DNA of 64,000 nt. It comes from Allacma fusca. Its lineage: Eukaryota > Arthropoda > Collembola > Symphypleona > Sminthuridae. A program made the translations under genes and the position numbers. Location: assembly GCA_947179485.1 (NCBI GenBank), contig OX359246.1, forward strand, positions 23,808,001 through 23,872,000, written 5' to 3'. The notes under the pieces are model-generated. The model was not told where the DNA came from. It worked only from the letters and a program-made list of their open reading frames with translations, and searched no databases. Position 1 is the first letter of the stretch. Every line of letters starts with the position of its first letter. Below are positions 37,048 to 48,890 of this stretch, piece after piece.

Positions 37048-37853
37048 CAGTAAAACCTGTATATAGTGGTTTCTCTAGGAAACCTAATATTTGACTACTA
37101 TGTACAGTGACCACTACATTTATTATAGTGGTCATGGACCACTATATATGGTGCATACATTAAATGAATATTTTAACGCGTTTAAGAAGACATAATTGAA
37201 ATGGTCGCATTTTTGTACATATACACTAATTTTTGACCGTTTAAAATTTTTCAACTTGTGTTGAGCAAGATATTCTGTATAACGATAAATTCTATATAGT
37301 AATTCTAAATATTGTTTTTGAATACTACATGAAATAGCTACCAATTACTTTATTATTGACGCCGGCAGATTCTCCGCAAATATAATTTAAACAAATACAT
37401 ATGTTTCTTCTTCCAAGATTCAATCCAACCATTGCTTGCTGGGTATCCTGCCTACAACTTTCACTTTGAGATTTTGCAATAATTCTAATATTCTCTATTT
37501 TTTCGAAACGGAAATCAGTGTTTTTGAACTGTGCGTGGTATGGTACCGGGAATATGCTTTATTTAAGAAACCGTAATCTAGAATAATCTTAGAAATCTAT
37601 AGAAATTATGAGCGACGATTTCGTGGGCACATGGTTTTTAATGCTGACCACTGTATTCAGAGTTCGAAGCATGCATTTCGTAACGAATGGACATAAGCCC
37701 GGGTCCATTATTGACAGGGGACCACTACAGAAAACCACTGTATAAAGGGTTGACGTAATGTTAAAACATAGGGCGCATGACGGGGACACACGTTACTGGC
37801 CACTGTGAACAGGAGACCACTGTATAGGTGGTCACTATATACAGGTTTTACTG
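37048..37853. mobile_element. pogo/Tigger-like MITE, TATAGTGGTC arms
   Basis: An 806-bp element with inverted termini CAGTAAAACCTGTATATAG, matching over more than 20 bases, flanked by TA (37046-37047 and 37854-37855). CAGTAAAACC is a typical pogo/Tigger terminus. Arms carry GTGGTC and GACCACTA words. No transposase frame. Confidence 0.9.
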
Positions 37854-37989
37854 TAATAACGAAATAGAAGTGCACAATATGATTCAACAAAATTTTGTAC
37901 AAAACGTCTTCAGAATATAGTATTTTGTCACTAATTACATAAAGAGCCTGTGCGCCACACGTACATGCTACTTCATTAGCCACAATGAA

Positions 37990-38220
37990 TACAAATTAAA
38001 GCAATTCAAAATTCAATTGTTAAATTGTTTAATCGAGTTCTGAGGAGTTGGATGGCAAGTTATTTTGTGTTCTTGGTAGTTGATTAAGATAAGGCTGATA
38101 TTTGTAACAAGATATTAATGAGTTATATGTAGACAGAGCTATAATCAAATTACACACTAATGTGCCATACATTATTACATATAACGTAATATTTATTACA
38201 GTTAGATAAATCTGGATAAA
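37990..38220. other. Spacer, no gene
   Basis: AT-rich sequence between the pogo-like MITE and the GGGTAC-type hAT fragment. The long minus-strand frame spanning 38029-38562 runs into translated repeat and is not called. Confidence 0.4.
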
Positions 38221-38228
38221 GTACCCTG

Positions 38229-38456
38229 GTACGAGTATACCCGAGTATGAGTACAATTTTCGAGTATTTTTAGGGTACGGATACAATGTGGGTACAGTTA
38301 CATGGTTTAAGGTTACATTGCGGGTACGAGTATGAAACATTTGTACCCGGATATTTGGGTATGGATACGGGTATAGATACCAGATATTGCAATACCCGCA
38401 CTCCGGGTACAGATACGGGTATGGGTACTGATTTTCTGTATCCGTGCCGAGCACTG
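38229..38456. mobile_element. hAT element right end with GGGTACGAGTA arm
   Basis: The right terminus reads CAGTGCTCGGCACGGATAC on the minus strand, a CAG-type hAT end close to those at 30762 and 46947. The adjacent 220 bases are degenerate GGGTAC and GGATACGGGTAT words. The left end is missing. The overlapping open frames on both strands (38029-38562, 38286-38534) are translated repeat. Confidence 0.6.
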
Positions 38457-38835
38457 ACTCCGACCAAAGCCTGTGCAGGCCAGTTTCAATCGCAAGAGAT
38501 GCTCTACAGTGCAGTAGTGCTATCCTTGTTTTGAATGAACTTGTACGTCTTGTATAGTCCAAAGTCTACTCTGAGTAGTCAAATCTGTTAAACTAAACTT
38601 CGATTTCCAATTTTTAAATGTAACAAGCTTCACTGAATTGTAATTAATTTTTTATACGTGAACTCATTTAATTGATACAAAACCACAATTTATCGTTCTT
38701 CAAAAATTCGTGTATTTTCGATAAAACGATAACAATACGAACTATATGAACATGCCTTTTTCATCAGCAGTACTGATGAAAAATACTAACCTGAATATAA
38801 GAGGTTTAACAACACTACATATACTCAGGATAATA

Positions 38836-39130
38836 CGATATGTATGCGATATGGGTTACGTTTTCATTCAAGACGAAAACGCTCGCTTTATCCCAATATT
38901 AAGAAATACAAACAACTGCGTACAATAAGTTTGCAAAATACTTTAATAAAATCTACACATACATTGTACCATCCATTCCATCCCAATTATTACCGATGGT
39001 TAATGTATAGTACAACTCTTATCTTAGTTCTCTTTATCTCGGATAGAGAGAACTAATGTGAACCTCATTTGTGCAAGGCAATTTACATTAAACTGAATAT
39101 TTTGATTTTTACCATGTCCTCTTATTTATA
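38836..39130 (-). repeat. Orphan copy of the C1 3' flank
   Basis: It matches 27240-27540, the sequence just downstream of C1 in transcription direction, over about 300 bases. Where the C-gene exon 3 should begin (about 39130), the sequence switches to the 3' end of a LINE. So a further C copy once existed or was partly duplicated here, and only its 3' flank remains. Confidence 0.8.
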
Positions 39131-39423
39131 TTCAGATTCAGATTTATTTAGGACTTTTTTCCGGCGGTGCCCATATCATCCATATAAATGAGCAGATGAT
39201 TAAAACAAAGAAGATTAATTATGTACATATGTATGTCAGTTTAAATTGTATTAATTAAGTTATGAAGCTTCTAAAAAGATAATTCCTGAAATACAATTAT
39301 GAATAAATTTAAACAGCACAAATGAGATCCTTGGAGGGATTCTTGAGAAATGATAGAAGAGATATCTCCAACCGGACTTCATTGAGTTAAAATTTTCCTA
39401 ATAATGAACTTCTGGGTTGATCA

Positions 39424-40778
39424 CAGAGCTGCGCTCAAGTTTAAGTAGACCATGAGTATTTCAAGTCATGGTCAAGTTCGGGTCATGGTCAAGTAAAATA
39501 TAATGAATACTTGAGCATTCAAGGCATGGTCAAGTTATTTACTTACTTGACCCTGAGATTTGGAGTCAAGTTGTTATCATGGTCAAGACAAAAAGTTTTA
39601 CTTGAGAGTCAAGTCATGTTCATGGTCAAGTAAAAAATTTTAAATCCTTGACCATGAACAATGAGTACTTCAAGTACTTATTCAAGTAACGAAATGTTAC
39701 ACATATCGAAGTTGTGGTGTCAAATATTTCAATAGGCGTTCTTTCTTTCAAAATGTCGTTGTCGATACTCCGAGATTCCGTATCCATGCATGTTCGTCTA
39801 GTCTAAACTACATATTTTCACTTTACAATTCAATATCTCCATGGGAAGCCACGGCTGTACTAGTGGACGAAAGAATAAGAATATAACAATTTCGGAGCAG
39901 CACTTATGAAAGTAAGTGTTCAATTGCTGTACTGTATTGTTTCATAAAATAAACGCATTGTTAATTAATCAAATTGCTTTAATCCAAGTACACTATTTGT
40001 TCTTAATCATTTAACATTTGTACATACTGATAGCTGTACTATACATAAGCCAGATTGTTTCATTAGCAGGGCGGACGCTGAACTATGGAGAGTTTCAGTG
40101 AAGCGATCCAAACTTGAATGTTGGGCATGCTGTTATTATTAGTAGTAAAATTCAATGGGAATTGATTTAAGTACTTGCTCCTAAAATACTTTCTAACTTA
40201 CAATTAGCAGACTATTTGCAGTTTCTTAAGGATGGCTAAACCTAAAACAGTAAATCAAATTTGTTTTGAGAATCTTGTGAATTGTGAATATTGTTATTTG
40301 CTGTTTTGCCGATTAATTGTATGCAGTAATTAATGTCAAGAGTATTTCACCAGATTAATTATTTAGTTTTTCGCCAATAAAAATCATAATAAATGTAGTA
40401 CTTGCTGTATCGTAAGTGTGAATACTTTTTTTCTATTTCAATTTTGAAAAATACTTGACAATTCAAGTCAAGCCATGGTCAAGTCATGGTCAAGTCATGG
40501 TCAAGTCATGGTCAAGTCATGGTCAAGTCATGGTCAAGTCATGGTCAAGTCATGGTCAAGTCATGGTCAAGTCATGGTCAAGTCATGAGTTGTTCCGGCA
40601 ATACTTGACCAGGTTCAAGTTACTCGAAAAGTACTTGAATACTTGACCCTGAATTGTCAAGTAATTGTCTGGCCATGAACCGTCAAGTTCAAGACCGTCT
40701 GAAAAACTTACTTGACTGTCAGGGTCAAGTCAAGTTCAGGGTCAAGTTTGCAATTTACTTGACTTGAGCGCAGCTCTG
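39424..40778. mobile_element. Non-autonomous hAT element, CATGGTCAAGT arms
   Basis: A 1355-bp element with a perfect 17-bp inverted terminus, CAGAGCTGCGCTCAAGT. It interrupts the LINE at 39131-41385. Flanks (GTTGATCA and TGATGGTA) do not form a clean 8-bp duplication, so the junction has decayed or rearranged. Arms are TCAAGT and CATGGTCAAGT words, related to the arms of the element at 30762, whose terminus differs by one base in the first ten. Includes an 11-bp tandem array. The core 39700-40440 is AT-rich without a gene. Confidence 0.85.
40474..40589. repeat. Tandem array, 11-bp unit CATGGTCAAGT, 10 copies
   Basis: CATGGTC recurs exactly every 11 bases from 40474 to 40573, followed by a partial copy. 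It lies in the right arm of the hAT element at 39424-40778. The plus-strand frame 40455-40646 is an artefact of this array. Confidence 0.95.
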
Positions 40779-42213
40779 TGATGGTAGTTGAATACATTCA
40801 GTGCTGGGCTACTCCTGTGCCCGTTATACGACACCTAGTTAATATATGGAGTAGGTCATCCTGCTCCTTCAGGTTACAGACAATGCACGGATCAGGGGTT
40901 GAAAATTTAAACTTTGATCTGCAAGTGTATAAAGTCTGTGAGTGTAATCTTATGTTAGCCTTTAGACGTACGTACTGGAATGGAATTTTATAGGTAAGGT
41001 AGTTGGAGGTGGATAAGTGGGTTTTAATGTATTTGTACGATGGAATAGAGGAGTCCTTAAATATTGTTATGTCCGAATCTATGAAAGATTCGAAAATAAC
41101 AGCCATTATGCGAGTAAAGAATCCTGCAAGGTGTTCAGCTGACTGAAACTCCGAAACATGCTTATGTAGCGTGTCCCTGATAAAGTTTGTCCATGATCTT
41201 ATGTTGCTATTGTGACAGTCTAGTTAGCAAACCACCCTCAGACGTTCATAACTGATTCTGACGAGTCTAGTTACAGGCATTAATAAAACCTTGAACCTCA
41301 AACGAAGGGACCAGTTTATCACCCGATAAAATATCTTTATTCTGCCAGTTTCGGACGGCATGAGGAGATGGTGCAGGAAAAATAAACGATCTGTGTATAT
41401 TTAAGTACCGATGACTGAATAATTATTACAAATTAATTATCCAATGATTATGGGAGTTGACTATATGATTGTAGTAACAAAGTAACTGCGTCTAATATTC
41501 GTAACCCTGTCCCCACTTATAGTACGCAGCTATTATTGGGCATAATGATATATATTAAGTTCTTATTATTAGGACCTTTTAATACAAATAGTAACGGGCA
41601 TAAAGTTAAAGCTTCCAAACGGTAAACGTTAGGAAATGTGATAGGGAAAATATTTTACGTTTGCAGAGAACTGATAGGAGCATTTACTGAGTAGTAGGGG
41701 TGTACCTAGTCTTCTCTTGAGCCGGCTCAGCAATTGGTTCCTTTAAGGGAGTTGAGGGGAAGTGATGAACCTTCATTCGTTGAAATAAATCTTGAAGTGA
41801 GTCCAAATGTTTAGAAGGGACATTGACAATTCCCTTATAGAAAAAGGTCCATAGTAAATCTAAAACGGCCAGTTGTTCACACTACTACTCCCAACCAAAA
41901 GCCCAAACTACCCCAACTTTCTCTTCCCACCTTTGGCGGAAAATTTGAGGAATGGCTCCCCTTCCGTGACAGGTTCAACCAAGCCGTACACGTCCGCAAA
42001 GACCTTTCCGGAGCAGAGAAGCTTACATACCTGTTTGCGGCTCTACAAGGCAGAGCAGCCGAAGCCATCAAATATTTCCTCATCTCAGACGACAACTATA
42101 CCGTAGCGTACGACAGAATAACCAAACTGTTCCAGCACACAAGCGAGATTGCATTCAAACTAGCAGACACCATCATAGACCTGCCCTCAACTTCCCGAAG
42201 TCCCGACAGTATC

Positions 42214-43128
42214 ATGTCAATTTCCAATTCTACGTCTAATGCCCTGGCATCTATCAAGGCCATCGTCAGCAGCGCAGATATTGGCAACCTTCTCGTGGCA
42301 AGACTAGTGACGCGCAAATTACACAGTGTCACCCTTGAACGCTTCAACCACACCCTTAGTGACAGCATCATTCCCGACCTGCAAAATCTGCTCAACTTCT
42401 TGGATAAGGAGGTACTACTCATCCAACCTCCAACATCAACAGGGTCAGCAGTACCACAAGTAAAAGGTAACTCTAACCAATTTTCAAGTACCAACTCAAG
42501 TACGCAACAGAATTACCTGAATAATTTTCAAAGAAAGAAATGTGCCATGTGTAACGGAGATCATCCCCACCATGCATGTACAAAATTAAAATCAACCCCA
42601 GAGAACTTCACAAAGAAGGCAATGGACACCGCAAAACTCTGCACCAACTGCCTTGCCGCCGGACATATCTGGAAGACCGGCAAATCAACCGGCACGTGCC
42701 GTCAATGCTCCCAGAAGCACCATGCTCTGCTACACTCCTGCTTTGCAAAAGCAACACCACAGACCACAACATCAGGGACTAACCTCACCGGAGATTCCCT
42801 GATCTCTACCAAACTGAAGCCCACAGCCTGCATCACAATCAGTAACCACCTGGGAGAGCGAATCCGCGGCCGAGCAATCATTGACAATTGCTCTGACCAG
42901 TCGTTTATCCTGGACGCCCTTGTAAACAAGCTTGGACTTCAACGACAACAATTACAGCAACCGCATTTAGTCAAAGCTCTCCAAGGACTACAGGTACTGA
43001 AGGCAACTGAATTTGTCCAGCTACGAATTTCATCCGTCGACAACCCTCACACTCCATTTACTACCAAGGCACTAATTGTGCAGAAAATTGATGGAGATTC
43101 TGGGCCGTTCTTCTCTGAGCAGACATAA
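42214..43128 (+). pseudogene. BEL/Pao gag C-terminus, zinc knuckles and protease
   Basis: The longest open part of the element, about 305 codons, continuing the frame that is already open from 41827. Residues 111-121 (CAMCNGDHPHH) and the following CTNC and CRQC motifs form the cysteine-histidine cluster common to BEL/Pao Gag. About residues 224-230 (DNCSDQS) are the aspartic-protease active site, with Cys in place of the usual Gly. It would process the polyprotein in the intact element. The true start lies upstream, and the frame stops before RT. Confidence 0.8.
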
Positions 43129-43519
43129 AGCAGATGTACTTGTATGCACATATGCACCCCAGCCACAGAGACTTTCAGCGAATATTCGGGAGGGACAACC
43201 CATTGCAACCGTTACAATGCTTCCGACTCAGAAAAGTGACCTTCGGGACCGCTAGCGCTCCATGTCAAGCCGTCAAAACGCTCCAGCGACTAGCCCGGTG
43301 GCACAGACTTCATTTGAACTCCAGAGGAAAGGAAATTCCGAAAGGTCCACTTTCTCCAGCCGAGTTACGCCAAGTGGAAAAAAATGGTTCCGGTGGTTAC
43401 AGAGCAAGGCCTTTGAACCAGGAATAAAGGACGGAAAACTACCCAGGAGGTCACCCTTACTGTCGCTTACTCCATTTATACAAAATTGACTGCTCAGGGT
43501 AGGTGGCAGGATCGATCAA

Positions 43520-44352
43520 GCCAAAACTGAATTTGAGAAGCGTCATCCAGTCCTGCTACCCCGCCATCACATCACAGACCTTATAACCCTACACTGCCAC
43601 CACAGTCTCAACCACCCCGGAACCCAACTCACCGTGTCAATGATCCAACGACGATTCTGGCTCATCAGAGGAAGAATCCAAGTCAGAAGAATTCTCAACA
43701 AATGCAAGACTTGTGTTATGCAGCGAGCCCAGACCATTAACCAGCTAATGGCAGACCTTCCCCAGCCACGTGTAAACCCCAGTAGACCTTTCACGCACGT
43801 TGGCGTCGACTATGCTGGACCCGTAAAGCTGAGGGACTCCTTTGGAAGAAGTCCCAAGACATTAAAAGCCTATGTCGCAGTCTACGTGTGCTTATGCACT
43901 AAAGCTTTGAATTTGGAGTTAGTCAGCAGCCTGTCAACAGACGCATTCCTCGCATCCCTCCGAAGATTTGCATCCCGCCGTGGCCTGCTTAACACCATCC
44001 AAAGTGACAATGGGACGAACTTTGTGGGGGCAAAGAAGGAGCTCGAAGAATTTCTTGCCCAAGTCAACTCTGACTCTTTTCAAACTGACGTCACAAGATC
44101 TCTAGCCAAGGATGGAATCAAGTGGCAGTTCATCCCCCAGCCGCGCCACACATGGAAGGATTATGGGAGGCAGCCGTCAAATCAGCCAAGTTCTATATCC
44201 TGAGTGTCAATGGAAAGGCATGCCTAAACTATGAAGAATACGACACGCTTCTGAAGGAAGTGGAAGCGTGCGTGAACTCTCGACCCATGTGCCCAGTTTC
44301 AACCGACCCATCCGACTTTGAAGCTCTTACACGCGGGCATTTCTTGATATGA
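43520..44352 (+). pseudogene. BEL/Pao integrase fragment
   Basis: Contains a His-His / Cys-Cys zinc-binding region (LHCHHSLNHPG, then CKTCVMQ) and the catalytic core. The first Asp is in GVDYAGP and the second in SDNGTNF. The Glu is in GLWEAAVKSAK, which lies in a different frame after loss of one C in a C-run near 44130. Ends at an in-frame TGA. Confidence 0.85.
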
Positions 44353-44797
44353 CAGCCCTTAAAAGCAATCCCAGAGCCCGACCTGACCAGCCTCAAAGTT
44401 AACAGGCTCAGCCGTTGGCAGCACCAGCAGTTCATGAGGCAACACTTCTGGCAACGCTGGCAAGATGAATATTTTGAGCAGCTGCAGCGGAGGACCAAGT
44501 GGAAAGATATCCATGACAACGTCCAAGTCGGAGATCTTGTAGTAATACTAGACGAGCAACTACCTCCTCAACATTGGAACTTCGCTCGGGTAGAAGAAGT
44601 TCATCCGAACCTAGCAGATGAGAAGCAACTCGTCCGAATAGAAAAGTGAGGACAGCAAGAGGTACCTTCAAACGTCCAGTCTCCAAACTTGTGTTACTAC
44701 CACAGGAAAGCAAGAGTGATAAAGTAGACGAATTGTAAACAGTATTATAGTATCTTCCATATCCCAATAAAAACATGTTATGTTTTGGCGGGCGGAA

Positions 44798-45210
44798 TGT
44801 TATTGTTCATTAACATATTTCCCAGCCTTACCACATTTACCTACCTTCCCATTCACTTAGACCTGCATGATCAGCTGATGACCCCGTGAACCTTATCAAT
44901 ATTTTTAGAATAAGTAAATAAGCTGGAAGGATCCAGAACTGTGACCTACATTGGTCTTTTGTGACTATCTCCCTCCAAATTATAGCATTTTTGTGTGCAC
45001 TTTAATGTCTCAAGAAGACCAGTTCTCTTTGACATTCCCTTCGATCAACACACATCCTTTCCCTATAATTTTTGTCTTGTATTCTTTTTGACTCATTAAA
45101 TTAAACTTACTTTTTAAAATTAAAACCTATCGTTGCTACTACTCATTTCATAGCTTTCACAATTCCACGCCATTCATAACCCAGACACCGCATCACAGTC
45201 CCTGTTAACA
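44798..45210 (+). mobile_element. Probable 3' LTR of the BEL/Pao element
   Basis: Starts TGTTATTG immediately after a purine-rich tract (GGCGGGCGGAA) about 60 bases past the end of pol, and ends CTGTTAACA, giving TGTTA...TAACA inverted tips and a plausible length of 413 bp. No second copy was found upstream of gag, so the 5' LTR appears lost and the call rests on position and tips only. Confidence 0.5.
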
Positions 45211-45835
45211 TCCACGGGCATCAATTCCAAAGTAGGAGTGAGTATCTTAGCAGTCTGAGAGTTAGGTAAAAGGTTGTATTTTAAGGTCAAGATGAACAAG
45301 ATATTTGATTATTCAAATTATTTATTTAAATAATTTTTAGGTATCGTAGAGAGGAATGTGATGTTATTGAGAATTTTGTAGGTAGTTACTTAGGAACTTT
45401 TCTTAAGCAAGTTAGATTTGAGGTCGGGCCAGAAAAATAATTTGTAATAATGAAATAAAATAAAATATAATAATAAAATATAATATAATATAATAATGAT
45501 AAATTACTATTTATGAGGCCCACTCAACTCGGGATAAAAGGAAAGTAGGATTCAATTTTCTCTCTCCACTTGAAAATAGTGCTTTGAATTTTAAATTATA
45601 AACTCAAACACAAATCATTTGGATTCCTCATATCATTCTCGGACCTATAATCAAGGTACGAAAATGCGAGTATCTCTCGGATATAGGAAAAGTACTTGAA
45701 AAATAGTACATAAATATTTGTACAAGGAGTAAGTACATTTCCATGTGTAACGGCATTTACATGGAACTCAAATCTTAAATGAAATCCGAAGTGAATAATT
45801 TTTAAGAAATATATATACTAACCCTTAGAGCTTCC
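45211..45835. other. AT-rich spacer, no gene
   Basis: Includes AATATAATAATAAAATATAATATAATA low-complexity sequence near 45450-45500. No exon or element end was recognised. Confidence 0.45.
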
Positions 45836-45839
45836 TTCG

Positions 45840-46075
45840 GGTTTCCGAAATCCCGAAGTTCCGTGTTCGGAAACGGAACGGAACAATTTCGGAACATTCT
45901 TTTTGTTCCGTCATTGAATCGGGACAAAACCGGAACATGAGCACTTGTACCGATAATATTGGGACCGGGACGGTTCAGAGCATCGGTACGAAAAATGTCC
46001 CATATAATTTACGTAATCGGAAAGCGGAATCGTTCTGTTCCGTTCCGAACCGATCCCGGTACAATTTCTGAAGTG
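45840..46075. mobile_element. Repeat-armed element fragment, GGAACGGAAC words
   Basis: 236 bases of GTTCCG, CGGAAC and GGGACCGG words in both orientations, starting near TAGAGCTTCC. Style matches the arms of the complete elements. Ends do not pair, so it is a fragment or a rearranged copy. Confidence 0.5.
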
Positions 46076-46946
46076 TCGCGCCATCCTTCAACTAGAATGG
46101 AAACACATTTCTTATCGCACTGGCTTGTAAGCAGTTTTTTGCCAAAATAACGAAATTGGATGAACAAAGATTTAATTTACGCAAATGCTTATATGTAATG
46201 CGAGTATCGTTTTCCATGAAAATCAACAGAATAACTAATTTTGTTTAATAAACATGGGCATGGGCGATTTTTCTCGAAATGAAAATTCTGAAATCGAAAT
46301 TATTAGCAGCAATGAAGCAAGCTTGCAGGAAATTAACACTGTTAGGCCATTGAAATCCACACGCTACAAATATTTATTGCTAAAAAATAATTAATAATAA
46401 TTATGTAATACTGCACAGTAGTTCTTTTTATATGGCCTAATTACTTCGTCTTAATGTAATACGAATTTGACATTCAAATTTCCGCTGAGCCAGCAATAAC
46501 TGGCTAAATAAATTATTAAAATAAATTTTTTTATTGAAAAAAAATATTACAGCATTATGCAGAAGCAAGGGCGGTGACATTGCCACGGGCAGCCGTCTAC
46601 CTTCAAGACGGCCCACTCTTTCAAATTAGAAGAGAGAATTATTTTTAAAAATTATAAAGAAAAATTCTATTCAAAAATCATTTTACCGTATGCTAGTCTA
46701 CACGTTTACTGGGGTTGTGCTATTATAATGCTATTATTGCATACAACTATTTACCGCCTTCCCTATTTACATTTGCCTCGCTGAGCCAGCAATTGCTGGC
46801 AGTGCAGTGCTCGTGTTCACTGATGGGCAACCGGTTTTCCTTGCCTGAAACCTTACCTCTACAATGTAATCTAGATTATTCTTCCTATTACCCTTCCTAA
46901 ACCGGACGTTTGCTGGTTTCCTTATTCCTAAAAATAGACAAATAAT

Positions 46947-47564
46947 CAGTGCTGCCCTAGTCTAGTCCGACTGGACTAGGAAACTAGGGAAATGAATAGA
47001 ATAGCCCAGGTTTAGTAGCAAATTGAATAGACTAGACTTGAATAGCCTTGCTGCAAATTAAAAAGGAATAGAATAGACTAGAATACTCAGAATGTCAACA
47101 TAGGAATAGACTAGAATTGACTAGGGCGATGACACTATTCCCACGTCTAAGGAGGAATGTGAGATATTCAACTGCACTATGGGCACTATCAAACATACTG
47201 TGTGAATAAAATTTGCGTTTATCCAGAAGGACATATTGCCGTGCTATGCTATTTCTTTCAATCTGTGAAAACTCTTCTCACACGTGTCATTTCATGCAAG
47301 TTTGCATAGAAGTTCAAAGAAACGCAGTTTTCCTTTCTTAGCAAAGTTACATTCCTTGAAGCTGCTGTTGTTTGTGGTGCATTATGAATATGAATAGGTG
47401 AATAGACTTGGAATAGACTAGGATTTTGTTGACTTGGAAGGAATTGGAATAGACTAGAATAGCCAAGTCACAATCAGATAAGAATAGAATAGGAATTGAA
47501 TAGTACAGCTTCAGTACGTAGTGGACTAGAATTGACTAGACTAGAAAGAGTACGGGCAGCACTG
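46947..47564. mobile_element. Non-autonomous hAT element, GAATAGACTAG arms
   Basis: A 618-bp element with inverted termini CAGTGCTGCCC and a perfect 8-bp target duplication CAAATAAT (46939-46946 and 47565-47572). Arms consist of GAATAGACTAGAATAG and GGACTAGAAT words. The core (47160-47380) is unique AT-rich DNA. No transposase. Confidence 0.93.
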
Positions 47565-47574
47565 CAAATAATTG

Positions 47575-48890
47575 CCCTTCCTATTTCCTTGTCAGCTTAC
47601 TAAATTGCCTAGTAGGGCTTAAAATGCCTAGTTCAGTCTGAATTGCCTTTGTTCAGCCTAGTTGTTTGGGTATGCCTTTGCCGGTTTGGTCAAAAGTGTA
47701 CATTTCTTTACGAATAGCGTTGTGAAACAATATATATTAACATAAGCGGGTAAATATGATAATTGTCATCATTTAAAATGTATATTGAACATAGACGAAC
47801 ACATGATAAGTTCCAAGTTTGTATTGATTTTCTGGAAGTATGTTTTAACGTTAGCAGATTTTAGAATATTGAATGTAATAAAAATAAATCCCATTCACAG
47901 CACAACATGAAATCTACGGAAACACCGAATCTAGACGTGTAACTATTAGTGTAGTGTAGATATGGGTCCGCATTCCGCATGTGTGGAATTTCTTCACGGT
48001 TTGTTTTTGACTATGTCGTTTATTCAACGTTATACCGTTTAATACAAGTAACTAACCGAAATCATACAAACTAGTTTCATCTCTTGGCGTTGGGTTGCAT
48101 CAAATATGTCTTCCCGGTAGTCATTTCACGACTCGTGCTTATGTATGTATATGGTTTCGTTTCGAAGGATTAAAACATGAAATTGTCCTTTGAGCCATGT
48201 AGAAATGTTTAGAAAAATCTAGTTTTTAGTAATAATAATTTGTTCTTTAACAATGCTGATTAAAATGAAAGCTATTTCCACATTAATAATTTCTATATTT
48301 AAAAGTTTTATTTTTTTGCAGTAATTCTTTTAAAATTGCAGCTAAAATTAAAAATAACTTGTTATAAAAACCATTTTCTTGGAAAAATTTGATTCACCGC
48401 TAGGGTTTGACAACAAATTATTGTTCTTCAATGTGCAAAAACTAACTGTGGACCATCAACTGTTACTTGCTTTAAAATCTTGCTGAACATCATTCATGTA
48501 ATGCTTAGAACTACATTTCGTTATTTCTCATTTGTACGTCGTTCCCCAGAACGAAATCTCCCAGGAAAATCATTTCTAAATTTCCCTGCTGAAATTCTTA
48601 TGTCCCTCCAGGAAGGTCTTCAACCACCGTCAGGGAAAAGTATAAGACAAATTCGAAGCATAAATAGCGCTTCTGATTTTTTTAAATAATTTTTTCGAAA
48701 TTTCAAATATTAGAAACTTTGAGGTGACTTTCACATCTACATGTTCAGGTAAATGTGAAAGCATAAATAAGGCTTTTAAAATTTGTCGAAATTTTTCTAA
48801 ATTTCGAAAAATGAAGTGGTGAAATTTGAAGTGGTTTGCACATCTACGGGGTAAGGAGGTTGTGTTGGGCAAATTGTTTTTCAGCTATGC
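47575..48890. other. Spacer, no gene recognised
   Basis: 47575-47690 has short TGCCTAGTTCAG-like words, possibly another degenerate arm. The rest is AT-rich with no supported exon. Confidence 0.4.

Larger units (their letters stand above)
39131..41385 (-). mobile_element. 5'-truncated LINE, 3' part (RT C-terminus and 3' UTR), split by a hAT insertion
   Basis: On the minus strand, reading from about 41385 to 40795 gives the C-terminal region of a non-LTR reverse transcriptase. It has a conserved basic stretch (for example INWSLRLRFKVLLMPVTRL), one in-frame stop, and a final Cys-His motif (CIVCN, then HILTRC) typical of LINE ORF2 ends. The 3' UTR continues past the hAT element (39424-40778) to 39131 and ends in AAATAAATCTGAATCTGAAT, a short repeated tail of the kind seen in CR1/Jockey-like LINEs. 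It abuts the C1 3'-flank duplicate exactly where the insertion would have occurred. Apurinic endonuclease and RT core are absent. Confidence 0.75.
41827..44738 (+). mobile_element. Decayed BEL/Pao LTR retrotransposon, internal region
   Basis: Order of parts: gag (from 41827, PTFGGKFEEW motif, DUF1759-like), zinc knuckles and aspartic protease in one frame to 43128 (CAMCNGDHPHHAC and DNCSDQSF), a short RT remnant at 43150-43440 (VTFGTASAP) with most of RT and RNase H missing, integrase zinc-binding and core at 43520-44350 (GVDYAGP, SDNGTNF, then GLWEAAVKSAK after a 1-base frameshift near 44130), and a DUF5641-like tail to 44738 (VGDLVVI, then KLVLLP). At least two frameshifts and one stop (44350-44352) interrupt pol. 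This gag-protease-RT-integrase order with these motifs is typical of BEL/Pao. It cannot transpose on its own. Confidence 0.9.

Noticed and set aside
38029..38562. Minus-strand 177-codon frame and its plus-strand partner
   Set aside because: Much of it is translated GGGTAC-type repeat from a hAT fragment, with open frames on both strands; no domain.
40455..40646. Plus-strand 63-codon repetitive protein
   Set aside because: Product of the 11-bp tandem array.
42702..42929. Minus-strand frames over the BEL/Pao element (also 42096-42494, 43567-43794, 44432-44776)
   Set aside because: Opposite strand of recognised gag, integrase and tail coding sequence.
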